Origin: CAYZWU01 sp964482235
GTDB lineage: Bacteria > Planctomycetota > B15-G4 > CAYZWU01
DNA length: 64,000 bases
NCBI GenBank assembly: GCA_964482235.1
Contig: CAYZWU010000026.1
Coordinates: 1-64,000, forward strand
Reading direction: 5' to 3'
Positions 46,344 to 55,014 of the stretch are shown one piece after another (the first letter of the stretch is position 1; each line of letters starts with the position of its first letter). Made by a program: the position numbers and the translations under genes. The notes under the pieces were generated by a model. It was not told the DNA's origin. It worked only from the letters and a program-made list of their open reading frames with translations, and ran no database searches.

Positions 46344-48352
46344 GAGATGCTTCCTTCGCTTGACGATTTCCCGGGTTGCAAGGACTCGTTCTCCTCCTTC
46401 AGGATGCCTCTCTCGACGAAGTCCTCGTGGATGAAGTCGAGATCCAGCTCGTGCAGCGTCTCGCGGGTCGGAATCCCGTCCCGGTTCCAGCCCTTGAACT
46501 CGTAGTACTTGTCCATCAGCTCCTCTTCGAGCTCGGGGAACCTCTTCTTCCAGTGATCGGCCGGCGGTTTCTCGTCCTTGCGCGTCATCCCCCTTCGAAG
46601 GTTGTTGGCGCGAACGATGTTGCGGTTCCTCCTGGTCAGGTGCGTCAGGCCGGCCTCGCCGATGTCGAAGCCCGTTGCCGCGGAGATCAGGATGGGCAGG
46701 TTGTGGATGTGGAAGGGCGGCTTAAGGGGGAAGGACGACAATCCGGCGCACATCCCGGTGACGTCGTCGATGTAGTGCATCATCTCCTGCCAGTTGACGA
46801 TCTCGCACGTGGCCTCGATGGTCGGGTAGTTGGGGATCGAGTTCTCGCCGCGGATCTCCCAGTTCAGGAAGTACTCCTTGATCTTCTCGTCGGGAACCTG
46901 GATCCAGTCCTTGCAGAACTCCTCTCGCTGCTCCCTGGTGGGGAAGGGCGCCTGGGGGAAGTTGCCCTCGATCTGGGTGATGTTGATCTTCTCTCCCGTG
47001 GAATACATGAGGAAGTAGATCGGGTTCAACATACCCAGCTTGAGCGGAAGCTGCTCGTGCTTCTTGATGTTGTTGTGCGCGTACTTCATGGCGCCTTTGC
47101 CGATCTCCTTGGCCGCCCAGTGGGTACCGTTGGCCAGGATGTCGCCGATCCCCTCCCGCCGGACGATCCTGTCGAGCAGCCAGTAGAAACGACCCTCGTT
47201 GTCTTCGGGCCATCCCTCCATGTCCTTGTCGGTCAGGATGCCCGCCTCGTGAAGCTCGACCGCGAAGGCCATGGTCTGCGGCGCGGTGAACGAGTCCACG
47301 CCATGCTCGGTGGCCTTCTGGGCGATCCTGAGTCCGAACTCCAGGTCGGAGAAGGCTCCCATCGTGTAGGTGAGCTTCGAGAAGCACTTCATCATGTAGG
47401 AGCAGAGCCGGGTGTCGACGGAGATGGCCGCCCCGCACTTCATGGGGCAGTTGTGGCAGCTCAGCAGCCTGGTCCGCATCGTCTCCATCGTGTTCGTCCA
47501 CAGCTTCTGGATCTCGTCGGTCCAGAAGCCTTTCCTGCGGACGCGGGCATTGCCCCATGCAAAGTTCTCGGTGTGCCACTTCTCGTCATGGATCGCCATC
47601 TCCTGCGGCGATCCGAGCCCGGCCAGGATCGGCATGACGCCGGGGATCGGTTTCTCATTCCGTTGCTTGATGAACCTCAACGCCTCGTTGCAGAGCTGGA
47701 TGAACTCCTCTGGGCGGGCGATGTTGATGTCCTTCGTACCGCGAACGGCAACGGCCTTGAGCTTCTTGTCTCCCATGACGGCGCCGAGGCCCAGGCGGCT
47801 GGCGCTCGACCGACCCTGCTCGACGGAAGCGAAGAACACCCGGTTCTCGCCGGCCAGCCCGATGGACGCCACCTGGGCGTGGGGCTCGTTCAGCTCCTGT
47901 CGAATGAGCTCCGCCGTCTCGAGCGTGCCCAGGCCGCTCAGATGAGAGGCGTCGCGTATCTCCACCTTGTCGTCGCGGATCCAGAGGTAGACGAGCTCGG
48001 GAGACTTGCCGCGCACGATCAACTTGTCGTAGCCGGCGTGCTTCAGCTCGGGACCCCAGAACCCTCCCATCATCGAGAAGGCGAACAGCCGGGTCTGTGG
48101 TGAGAGCGTGGACAGGATCGTGCGATTGCAACCGGGAGCCGGCGTGCCGGTCAGAAGGCCGGTTCCGAAGATGAGCAAATTGTCCTCGGAGAACGGTTCG
48201 GTCTCTGGAGGCACCCTGTCCCAGAAGAGCCTGGCGTTGGTTCCCAGTCCGCCCAGGTGCAGCTCCGTGTGCCGCGGGTCCGTGGGAACCCTCTCGATGC
48301 TGCCCCTGGTGAGATCGATCTCCAGATTGAACCCTATCTCGGCATACCTCAT
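46340..48352 (-). CDS. bamB: BamB-like tungsten-dependent class II benzoyl-CoA reductase active-site subunit
   Basis: A 670-residue member of the aldehyde:ferredoxin oxidoreductase family. In the G. metallireducens BamB structure (numbers from memory) Glu251 and His260 act at the ring and Cys322 binds W. Here Glu251 (SPQEMAI), His260 (EKWHTEN) and Cys323 (SYMMKC) are in place. [4Fe-4S] ligands are in SCHNCPMKC. The family uses a bis-metallopterin W cofactor to reduce benzoyl-CoA to the 1,5-dienoyl-CoA without ATP. ATG 48352 has GAGG 7 nt upstream. First gene of the eight-gene operon. A related ring or a different acyl-CoA substrate remains possible. Confidence 0.93.
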   Translation of the reverse strand: MRYAEIGFNLEIDLTRGSIERVPTDPRHTELHLGGLGTNARLFWDRVPPETEPFSEDNLLIFGTGLLTGTPAPGCNRTILSTLSPQTRLFAFSMMGGFWGPELKHAGYDKLIVRGKSPELVYLWIRDDKVEIRDASHLSGLGTLETAELIRQELNEPHAQVASIGLAGENRVFFASVEQGRSSASRLGLGAVMGDKKLKAVAVRGTKDINIARPEEFIQLCNEALRFIKQRNEKPIPGVMPILAGLGSPQEMAIHDEKWHTENFAWGNARVRRKGFWTDEIQKLWTNTMETMRTRLLSCHNCPMKCGAAISVDTRLCSYMMKCFSKLTYTMGAFSDLEFGLRIAQKATEHGVDSFTAPQTMAFAVELHEAGILTDKDMEGWPEDNEGRFYWLLDRIVRREGIGDILANGTHWAAKEIGKGAMKYAHNNIKKHEQLPLKLGMLNPIYFLMYSTGEKINITQIEGNFPQAPFPTREQREEFCKDWIQVPDEKIKEYFLNWEIRGENSIPNYPTIEATCEIVNWQEMMHYIDDVTGMCAGLSSFPLKPPFHIHNLPILISAATGFDIGEAGLTHLTRRNRNIVRANNLRRGMTRKDEKPPADHWKKRFPELEEELMDKYYEFKGWNRDGIPTRETLHELDLDFIHEDFVERGILKEENESLQPGKSSSEGSIS

Positions 48353-48471
48353 GCAACTACCTCTTCTGTTCCGCTTCGAGACGATGCGGCCGCTCGAGAT
48401 CCGCCACGAGCGCCGGCGGTCAGGTCGGAATAAAGGTTTTTTTTTACCAAAATTCGAATTGAATAAAAACG

Positions 48472-48500
48472 ATTAGAAGAAGACTCCTCTTCGTATGCAA
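48472..48500 (-). promoter_or_regulatory. Possible promoter of the bam operon
   Basis: Minus strand TTGCAT, 17-bp spacer, TCTAAT, about 120 bp before the bamB ATG in an AT-rich patch. The -10 box matches at 5 of 6; the -35 box is weak. A short dyad (GAAGA...TCTTC) overlaps the spacer and could be an operator. Confidence 0.4.
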
Positions 48501-48618
48501 CATGTAAGAGTAATAGCACATCCGGTTGGTCCCCATGAGCTTAAAATCGTCGTTGCAGGAGTCACGGGGGCGGCCCTGTAGCATCGGATATCATCAAGCG
48601 GAGAAGGAGAGGACTGCG

Positions 48619-49278
48619 TCAAGGCTGAGTTCTCGCCCTTTCAGCCTTGTTGGCGAAGACCGTGGCAACGATCGGCATCGATATGGGCAATGTGGCATAA
48701 GCGAAACCGGCGAAGACGGCCACCGAGGGCGGACAAGCCCCCGCGACAACGGCGGAAAGCAGACCCGTACCGCACATGGTCGTGAATGACCATACCTCCT
48801 CCCTGGTCTTGATCCGCTCGAACTCGTTCAGGTTGAGATCAGCGGAGAGCAGGGAACGGAAGTTGAGAAGAGCCAGCAGGGCGGTGAGTGCCGAGAATCC
48901 GATCCCGTAGACCACGAAGAGACCCAGGAGCTCGGAGTTGTGATGAAGCACGAAGGACGTTGGAAACCAGCCGGCGCTGATCCAGGCGAAGAGGGCCGAG
49001 AAAACCATCTTGAGCGGATACACATAGACGAGCATCACGAAGATGAGGGCCAGGCTGATCAGTATCGAGAGGTTGTCTTCCATTCCGCTCCGGCGGCTCC
49101 ACTTGCGGTGGGCTATCCAGAAGGAGGCGATGGTGGCGAAGCTCGCGGCAAAGGTGGGGATTGCCTTCAATGCGGCCATCAGCTCCTGATAGCTGTTCGG
49201 AATCTTGCCGCTGGTGATCACGAGAAGAGTTATGGCGAAAGCGAATGCCGCGTCGGTGAAGGTCTCGAGCCGTGTCAT
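48619..49278 (-). CDS. TMEM175-family (DUF1211) potassium-channel-like membrane protein
   Basis: At least 219 residues with about six hydrophobic helices. The signature RLETFTDAAFAFAITLL corresponds to the family's RxxxFSD-type pore motif in helix 1. Bacterial TMEM175 proteins form potassium-permeable channels. The frame stays open from an upstream stop (49383-49381) with family-like sequence IPWTEEQLARLPVQKSFRLR but no ATG, GTG or TTG. An ATT at 49347 has AAGGAG 7 nt upstream, so the true product may be 242 residues. It lies between bam and the molybdopterin oxidoreductase. Confidence 0.82.
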   Translation of the reverse strand: MTRLETFTDAAFAFAITLLVITSGKIPNSYQELMAALKAIPTFAASFATIASFWIAHRKWSRRSGMEDNLSILISLALIFVMLVYVYPLKMVFSALFAWISAGWFPTSFVLHHNSELLGLFVVYGIGFSALTALLALLNFRSLLSADLNLNEFERIKTREEVWSFTTMCGTGLLSAVVAGACPPSVAVFAGFAYATLPISMPIVATVFANKAERARTQP

Positions 49279-49380
49279 TTCCGCACCGCGCAGCCGGAAG
49301 CTCTTCTGAACCGGCAGCCGGGCGAGTTGTTCTTCCGTCCAGGGAATTGCCTTGCTCCTTAAAAAAATCGCGTGGTCGAT

Positions 49381-51534
49381 CTACTCCTCGCGCTCGAGAC
49401 GACATGGGATGCCGGACTGGGCCCAGCCGCCGGTCCCCCGGGCGCAGGAGGCGGGATCATCGCTGATCAGCACATTGCAGTTTGACTCTACCCATCCTCC
49501 GAGAGGATCGTCTTCCCGCTCGGGAAACCACCAGCCGTGCTGGGTGTCCACGATGGAAGGGGGAACCAGGCGGGAGAGCCTGATCCTCTGACGCATCTGT
49601 CCGTACTCGGTCTTGATGCGAACCCAGTCCCCCTCGTCGAAGCCAAGCCTGGATGCCGTGTCCGGATGCACGGAGACAAGCGGATCCGGACAGAGAGCCC
49701 GGGCCGTGGGCCACTGGCGTTGCTCGGAGTGATACATCGGGTTGAAGTTGCTGCCCGTGATGAGGGTGAGGGGAAAACGAACGTCCGTCTCCTTGACAGG
49801 ATGCGGGCGCGGCAGCGGATCGCACCCCAGTTCGGAAAAAATGGACGAGCGCAGTTCGACCTTGCCCGATGGCGTGCCGAAGCCGAGTTTTCGCGCGCGC
49901 CCCGGTTCGGCCCTTTCCGAGAGAGCTCGCCGCTCGATGAGATCGTCGAAGCTCATGCCGGCTGGTGCCAGCCGATAGTTGCAGACGTCGCGGGCCGTGT
50001 CCCAGGGCCACTGCTCCGCCTGTCCGAGCCGGCGGCCGAGTTCCATCCAGAGCTCGTAATCGCTTCGCCGTTCGGCAAGGGGAGCCAGGGCACGGGGAAG
50101 AGCGATGCAGCTTGTCCCATGGACGATCAGGTCGTCCCGTTCCACGGTGCAGGCGGCAGGCAGGACGAAGTCGGCCAGCGCGGCTGTGGGCGTCATGTAG
50201 TAGTCCATCACGACGAGCAGGTCGAGAGCCATCAACGCTTCCATCGTGCGGTGCGGATCGGCAAGGCTGAGCAGGGGATTGGACGCATAGGTGAACAGAG
50301 CCCGCACCGGGTAGGGCTTTCCCGTTGCCATGGCGTGGAAGATCTCGCGCGGCGAGGCGACAACGGCGGTCGACGATTCGATCGGCGCGAGGAAGTCGCT
50401 CGGAAGGCGGCTCACGGCTGCGCGGTGACGCTCCCAGGCCGCAAAGGAGAAGAGTGGGTGCACGTCGCTGCCGATCAGCTTGGCACGCTGTTCTGGGGGG
50501 AGGGCCTCGTTCTCTTCCATTTCCAGGTTGGTCCGGACCTTGATCATGCTTGCGGCTTTGCCGATACGGTCTCCGCCTGCCACGTCGAGGTTGCCCGTGA
50601 TCGCACGGAGGATCGATCTGGCATGGGCCGTGGCCTGGGCGTTGGGGCCGATCTTGTCCGGTCCATATCCCCAGCAGAAGGCGGCCGGCCTGGACGCGGC
50701 ATAGAGCCGCGCCGAGGCCACGATGTCGTCCTCGGGAATTCCCGTGACCGGGGAGACCGCTTCCGGAGGGTACTCCTCGGCAAGTGAGCGCACCTCCTCG
50801 AAACCGATGGTCCATTGATCGACGAACGACCTGTCATGGAGCTGCTCCCTGCAGATTACATGGATCCAGCCGAGCATCAGGACAGGATCCGTCCCGGGCC
50901 GCAGGGGCAGCCACAGGTCCGACATTTCGGCTTCCGGAGTACGGCGAGGATCCACGGTGATGAAGCGGGCACCCCTTTCCCGGGCCTTGCGCAGGGAGTG
51001 CCAGACGGTGACCGGTGCGGAGACCGAGCGGCACGAGCCCCAGATCACCACGCAGCGGGCAAAATCGATGTCCGGATCGGGCATCTGTCCGCAGATCGCT
51101 CCCTCGACCACCGCCGAAGGGCAGTAGCAGACCGGATTCGCACCGGTGCGGTTGGGGGAGCCGAAGATGTTGAGGAACCGGACGAAGTCCCACTCGTAGG
51201 TGCGGTACGTGCCGCGGGTCACCGCCGCGGTCTCTGCGCCGAACCGGTCCTTCAGATCTGCCAGGCGTTCGGCAATCTCGTCCAGAGCGGCGTCCCAGCC
51301 GATTCGTTCCCATCGTCCGCTTCCCCGGCTGCCGGAGCGGCGCAACGGATAGTCGAGACGTTTCCTGTTGTAGAGATGCTCCAGGATCAGCTTCCCGCGG
51401 CTGCAGATGCGCCCTCGATTGGTCGTGTGATCAGGATCTCCCTGAACATCCGTGGCCTGACCGTTCTCGAAGGTCATCAGCAGCCCGCATCGGGCGTGGC
51501 AGAGTCCGCACCAGGTCGGTCGTGTTTCTCTCAC
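49381..51534 (-). CDS. Molybdopterin oxidoreductase (DMSO reductase family) catalytic subunit
   Basis: A 717-residue protein. The N-terminal [4Fe-4S] site CxxCxxxC (Cys9, Cys12, Cys16, Cys44) precedes the bis-MGD fold. FGSPNRTGANPVCYCPS (Cys136/138) sits where PsrA/PhsA- and acetylene-hydratase-type enzymes place the metal-binding Cys. The C-terminal MGD-binding domain has TGSNFNPMYHSE. No Tat signal, so it is cytoplasmic. No ferredoxin or membrane subunit is adjacent. The substrate cannot be assigned. GTG start with GAGG upstream. Being next to bam, a role in the same anaerobic metabolism is possible but unproven. Confidence 0.87.
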   Translation of the reverse strand: MRETRPTWCGLCHARCGLLMTFENGQATDVQGDPDHTTNRGRICSRGKLILEHLYNRKRLDYPLRRSGSRGSGRWERIGWDAALDEIAERLADLKDRFGAETAAVTRGTYRTYEWDFVRFLNIFGSPNRTGANPVCYCPSAVVEGAICGQMPDPDIDFARCVVIWGSCRSVSAPVTVWHSLRKARERGARFITVDPRRTPEAEMSDLWLPLRPGTDPVLMLGWIHVICREQLHDRSFVDQWTIGFEEVRSLAEEYPPEAVSPVTGIPEDDIVASARLYAASRPAAFCWGYGPDKIGPNAQATAHARSILRAITGNLDVAGGDRIGKAASMIKVRTNLEMEENEALPPEQRAKLIGSDVHPLFSFAAWERHRAAVSRLPSDFLAPIESSTAVVASPREIFHAMATGKPYPVRALFTYASNPLLSLADPHRTMEALMALDLLVVMDYYMTPTAALADFVLPAACTVERDDLIVHGTSCIALPRALAPLAERRSDYELWMELGRRLGQAEQWPWDTARDVCNYRLAPAGMSFDDLIERRALSERAEPGRARKLGFGTPSGKVELRSSIFSELGCDPLPRPHPVKETDVRFPLTLITGSNFNPMYHSEQRQWPTARALCPDPLVSVHPDTASRLGFDEGDWVRIKTEYGQMRQRIRLSRLVPPSIVDTQHGWWFPEREDDPLGGWVESNCNVLISDDPASCARGTGGWAQSGIPCRLEREE

Positions 51535-51605
51535 TGTCTTTCCTCGATGTGCCTGGCTGGTGTCCGATCAGTTCGTATTTTTCGGGCTGCCGAGCAGCGG
51601 GGTAG

Positions 51606-52568
51606 CTATTTTCGCTCGAGCCGGCCCCCGCGCACCTCGAGCCGGATCCGGTAGAGCGACGTGCGGGCGGTGATGAACAGGGTCCTGCCCCCGGAGCCTC
51701 CAAAGCAGCAGTTCGCCGGACTCTCGGGGACATCGATCTTCGTGACGAGCCGGCCCTGGGGGTTCCACACCCAGATGCAGCCCTGCCCGGCGCAGTACAC
51801 GTTGCCGCGCTCGTCGATCGTCATGCCGTCGCCGCCGCCGCGCGCATCGAGATTCATGCCGGCCCACTTTTTCCCGTTCTCCAGGAGCCCGTCCTTCCGG
51901 ACGGCGTAGGACCAGATCGTCTTGGCGGCGTTGTCGGCCACGTACAGGGTCCTGCCGTCCAGGGAGAGGACGAGGCCGTTCGGCCGAACGAGATCGTCGA
52001 TCACACGGAGAAGTTCGCCGCTGGGACGCAGGTAGTAGACTCCCTCCACATCCATCTCCATGTCATCGCGCTTTCCATATCGGGGGTCGGTGAAGTAGAT
52101 CCCACCCCGGGCGTCGATGGCAAGATCGTTGGGGCTGTTCAGCTTCTTGCCGCCAAACCCGTCGGCGAGAACCTCGATCTGGCCGTCGGCCAGACGCGCG
52201 AGGCGGCGGTTGCCGCCTTCGCAGATCAAGAGGGCGCCTTCGGGAGTCACCATCAAGCCGTTGGCTGCCCCGGAGTCCTCGCGAAGCACGGTCACCACCT
52301 TTCCGATGGGATCGAAGCGGAGGATGCGGGAGTTGGGGATATCGGTGAAGTATATCGAGCCGGCTGCGTCCGCGGCAGGGCCCTCGGTGAACCGGAAATC
52401 GCCGGCGATCTTCTCGATCGCGGCATCGGGGGCCAGGATATCCCCTTCTCCCGATCCTGATCGGGCCGCCGCGTCCTCCTGATGGATCGGAGAACCGCCG
52501 GAGCCGGATGCGGCATTCCCCAAGGCGGAAAGGGAAAGAAACAGGAGAGCAAGAATCGTGATCCTCAT
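51606..52568 (-). CDS. Exported SMP-30/gluconolactonase-like six-bladed propeller
   Basis: A 320-residue protein with a signal peptide (MRITILALLFLSLSALGNAA). The SMP-30 pattern follows: FRFTEGPAADAAG, ANGLMVTPEGALLICE, LNSPNDLAIDARGGIYFTDPRYG, RPNGLVLSLDGRTLYVAD. Members are Ca- or Zn-dependent lactonases, often on sugar lactones; being exported it acts outside the cytoplasm. ATG 52568 is chosen because GGGAGG lies 7 nt upstream; the frame stays open to 53414 antisense to the next gene. Confidence 0.88.
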   Translation of the reverse strand: MRITILALLFLSLSALGNAASGSGGSPIHQEDAAARSGSGEGDILAPDAAIEKIAGDFRFTEGPAADAAGSIYFTDIPNSRILRFDPIGKVVTVLREDSGAANGLMVTPEGALLICEGGNRRLARLADGQIEVLADGFGGKKLNSPNDLAIDARGGIYFTDPRYGKRDDMEMDVEGVYYLRPSGELLRVIDDLVRPNGLVLSLDGRTLYVADNAAKTIWSYAVRKDGLLENGKKWAGMNLDARGGGDGMTIDERGNVYCAGQGCIWVWNPQGRLVTKIDVPESPANCCFGGSGGRTLFITARTSLYRIRLEVRGGRLERK

Positions 52569-52799
52569 GACAAGCCTCCCGGACGCTGCTTCGTCTGCTT
52601 TTGAGTCGCGACACCTTCCGAGTGGATAGCATGCAACAAAGATGAAAGGCAGAAAAATCAAATCTTGCGATTCGGTCGAGTTTTTGTACGCTACGGGGCT
52701 TGTACCCGGTCTTGATTGCCGAGAACAAAACCCCGGTATGGTACCGTGCCGGGCCCGTATTGATCTGATGCACCGGAATGAAGCGAATGGAGTGACACG

Positions 52800-53768
52800 A
52801 TGACAGCGCAGGATACCACTGAAAAGAGGCCTCTCTGGTTGTTGATGGAAGAGAAGATCCTCGAGCTGGGCCCCCAGGCCATGGGAGGGGACAATCTGGA
52901 GCAGAGCATCCGGAAGATGGCCGCGGACCTTGACAAGACCGGCTATAACGTCTCGCTGAACGGGGGAAATCTGCTCCGTCTGAGGTGGGCCGTCAAGGAG
53001 ATGCTCAAGGTCGGAAAGCCGTTTTTGACCGATTTCAACGACGCCCTCTCGGGCCTCGTCCTCGAGGACGTGGTCGATCCGCACAGGGCAACGTCGAAGC
53101 TGATCGCCCAGGTGGGGGAGACATGGCCGAGCATGCAGGCGTCGGACCGCAAGGGCGACATCCTTCAGATCATCGAGAAGAAGAAGCTCGACCTGCTCGT
53201 CGACAAGGCCAAGGGCCTTTCGGGCGATGAAGGCATCCGCCTCCTCATCGTGGAGGGCATTCCCTCGGAAGTGGTCACCGCCGTCCTGGAGATCTCGGAC
53301 GAGAAGTTCGGCCAGGTGAACGCCGCGGTCGAGGCGGAGCTCGCCGAGAGGGAAAGAGTCAAGAAGCTTGTCGAGTCCAAGGAAGGGGAATCGCCGGAAG
53401 ACATGGTCAAGCACCTGATCAACGAGAACGTGGCGGATCAGCTGATTCTCGAGCTGGCCGGCGTCGAGGCGAGCGTGCTCGAAACGGTCAACAAGGCGAT
53501 GGAAGAGGAGCTGGCTGAGAAAAAGAGGCTCGAGGAGGAGGAGGCTTCGCGAAAGGCCGCCGAGGCGGCCGGTCCCCCGCTGGAGGAGATTCCGTCCGAC
53601 GAGATGCTCGACTACATCGAGTCGATTCGCGAGATCATGGAATTCTCCGATCAGGAGAAGGAGATCAGGGCGATGTGCGAGCAGAGCAGCATCCCCAACT
53701 GTATCGTGGACGTGGCCGTGACGGAACCCGACAGGCTCGACGAGCTGGAAGAAAAGGCTGAAGGCTGA
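52800..53768 (+). CDS. Hypothetical cytoplasmic helical protein
   Basis: A 322-residue, acidic, mostly helical protein without signal peptide or membrane helix. Residues about 185-265 are rich in Glu/Lys/Ala and probably form a coiled coil (LAERERVKKL, EELAEKKRLEEEEA). Segment 120-240 seems to contain two weak repeats around GIPSEVVTAVLE and GVEASVLETVNK. No family recognised. GGAG lies 7 nt before the ATG. Two small unknown ORFs follow on the same strand. Confidence 0.75.
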   Translation: MTAQDTTEKRPLWLLMEEKILELGPQAMGGDNLEQSIRKMAADLDKTGYNVSLNGGNLLRLRWAVKEMLKVGKPFLTDFNDALSGLVLEDVVDPHRATSKLIAQVGETWPSMQASDRKGDILQIIEKKKLDLLVDKAKGLSGDEGIRLLIVEGIPSEVVTAVLEISDEKFGQVNAAVEAELAERERVKKLVESKEGESPEDMVKHLINENVADQLILELAGVEASVLETVNKAMEEELAEKKRLEEEEASRKAAEAAGPPLEEIPSDEMLDYIESIREIMEFSDQEKEIRAMCEQSSIPNCIVDVAVTEPDRLDELEEKAEG

Positions 53769-53869
53769 TCGCCTTCATCGCCGCCCGAAGGAACCACCTC
53801 GCGCCGTTCGTCTGATCTGATTTCCCACCGGTCCATCGGGGTACTGTGTCGTCATCCCGATGGATCAGC

Positions 53870-54178
53870 ATGCTTTACAATGCCTTCGGCTGGGAGTTCA
53901 AGGAGCCGGCGAACTACATCTACGAGGTGATCGCCGAGCGGGGGGATTCGAACATGTCGTGGGCTGTTTTTCCCTGGGTCTTCGAACGATATCACGGCTG
54001 CGAGACCGATCACGCGGGAATGGCTCAGTATCTTGCCGCGCACCTCTGCTCCATCATGGGATGGACCGCGGCTCCGCAGGACGGAGACTCTGTCGAAGTG
54101 TCGATCAGCTTTCGCGACCAGGGCGGCGGCGAGTTCAACAATCCCATTGCGGAGACAAAGGAGACGATGTCAGCATGA
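53870..54178 (+). CDS. Hypothetical small protein
   Basis: 102 residues from ATG 53870 (MLYNAFGWEFKEP), or 110 from GTG 53846; neither has a strong ribosome binding site. Rich in Trp and Tyr, no signal peptide, no family recognised. It follows the 322-residue protein by about 100 bp and its stop overlaps the start of a 19-residue ORF. Confidence 0.5.
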   Translation: MLYNAFGWEFKEPANYIYEVIAERGDSNMSWAVFPWVFERYHGCETDHAGMAQYLAAHLCSIMGWTAAPQDGDSVEVSISFRDQGGGEFNNPIAETKETMSA

Positions 54179-54234
54179 ACGGGATTCTCGATCAGGATGC
54201 GGTCCTGGACTCCATCGCGGTGACTGTTCTGTAG
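54175..54234 (+). CDS. Possible 19-residue peptide, ATGA-coupled
   Basis: ATG at 54175 overlaps the TGA of the preceding ORF. The peptide starts MNGILDQDAVLDSIAV and ends VTVL. The overlap is of the type that couples translation, but the peptide is so short that chance is possible. Confidence 0.25.
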   Translation: MNGILDQDAVLDSIAVTVL

Positions 54235-55014
54235 GTTTTATTTCATTCCACTCTCCCTGGCCATTCCACGACGAACGCGATCAGCAGATCGATCTGCTCG
54301 GATCCGGGCCGGCCCCTGCCCGTTTAGATGCGGTGGCGGGGGGGGGTCAATGCGATCACCAACATCTGATGGGCCCTACGAACCTCCTGGGGGATCTTTC
54401 AAGACTCTGTTGCGAGCTCATTCAGAGAGGTAATATAAAAATATATTGATCTAATGGCGAGTGAAGGAGGAAGGGGCTTCGCCTCACGGAATCATTGGCA
54501 GTTTCTGTCTTTGCCGCTCCGGGGTTCTGATCGTGTAACAGTTTGAAAAAGATGGAAATAGGTCTGTTGACGGCGGGCGTGTTGTTTGTCGACCACTCAA
54601 GGATCAAGGATCCCGGGGAACGATTCGACAGCCGCTGCCGAGAGTCCGAATGATTGAATCGACGGCTGATTACGGTCCTTCATCAGACCCAGCCCCTGGA
54701 TTGCATTCGGAATCGTGGTATAATGCCCAACTGTTTCACGAGGTAGAAGAAGCTCCGTCAGGAAGCCTACGAAGCCGCTATCAATGGCTTTAATGGCAAG
54801 GAATGTTGTTTCTGATCGATCCGTCGGGCCTTGCTCGAAAGACCGGGCATGAGCTGACGGTGATGGTATTAGTTGGGTAGAGGTTGGCGATTCCAACACG
54901 TGACAATCGGCCTCCCGTGGAGACCGGCGCGGTTGGATTCCGCAAAAACTTGACAATAGCCGTTCTGGAGGAACCAGACGTTTCCCAATATTGCGGGGAG
55001 GTTCGCAAGAAAAC
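54235..55014. other. 780-bp region without recognisable gene
   Basis: All frames carry only short or composition-driven ORFs; the longest (minus, 54597-55058) has no family features and low-complexity composition. A G-run lies near 54340 and an AT patch at 54430-54460. It probably contains the promoter of the radical SAM/sulfatase pair, but I could not place it. Confidence 0.4.

Noticed and set aside
37603..48352. Very long antisense ORFs opposite the bam genes (for example plus strand 38223-40646, 41159-43993 and 46376-48103)
   Set aside because: Composition shadows of GC-rich genes. Their translations have no family motifs, while the minus strand carries full Fe-S and flavin motifs.
52569..53414. 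Upstream extension of the SMP-30-like ORF
   Set aside because: Antisense to the 52800-53768 gene; the ribosome binding site and signal peptide place the start at 52568.
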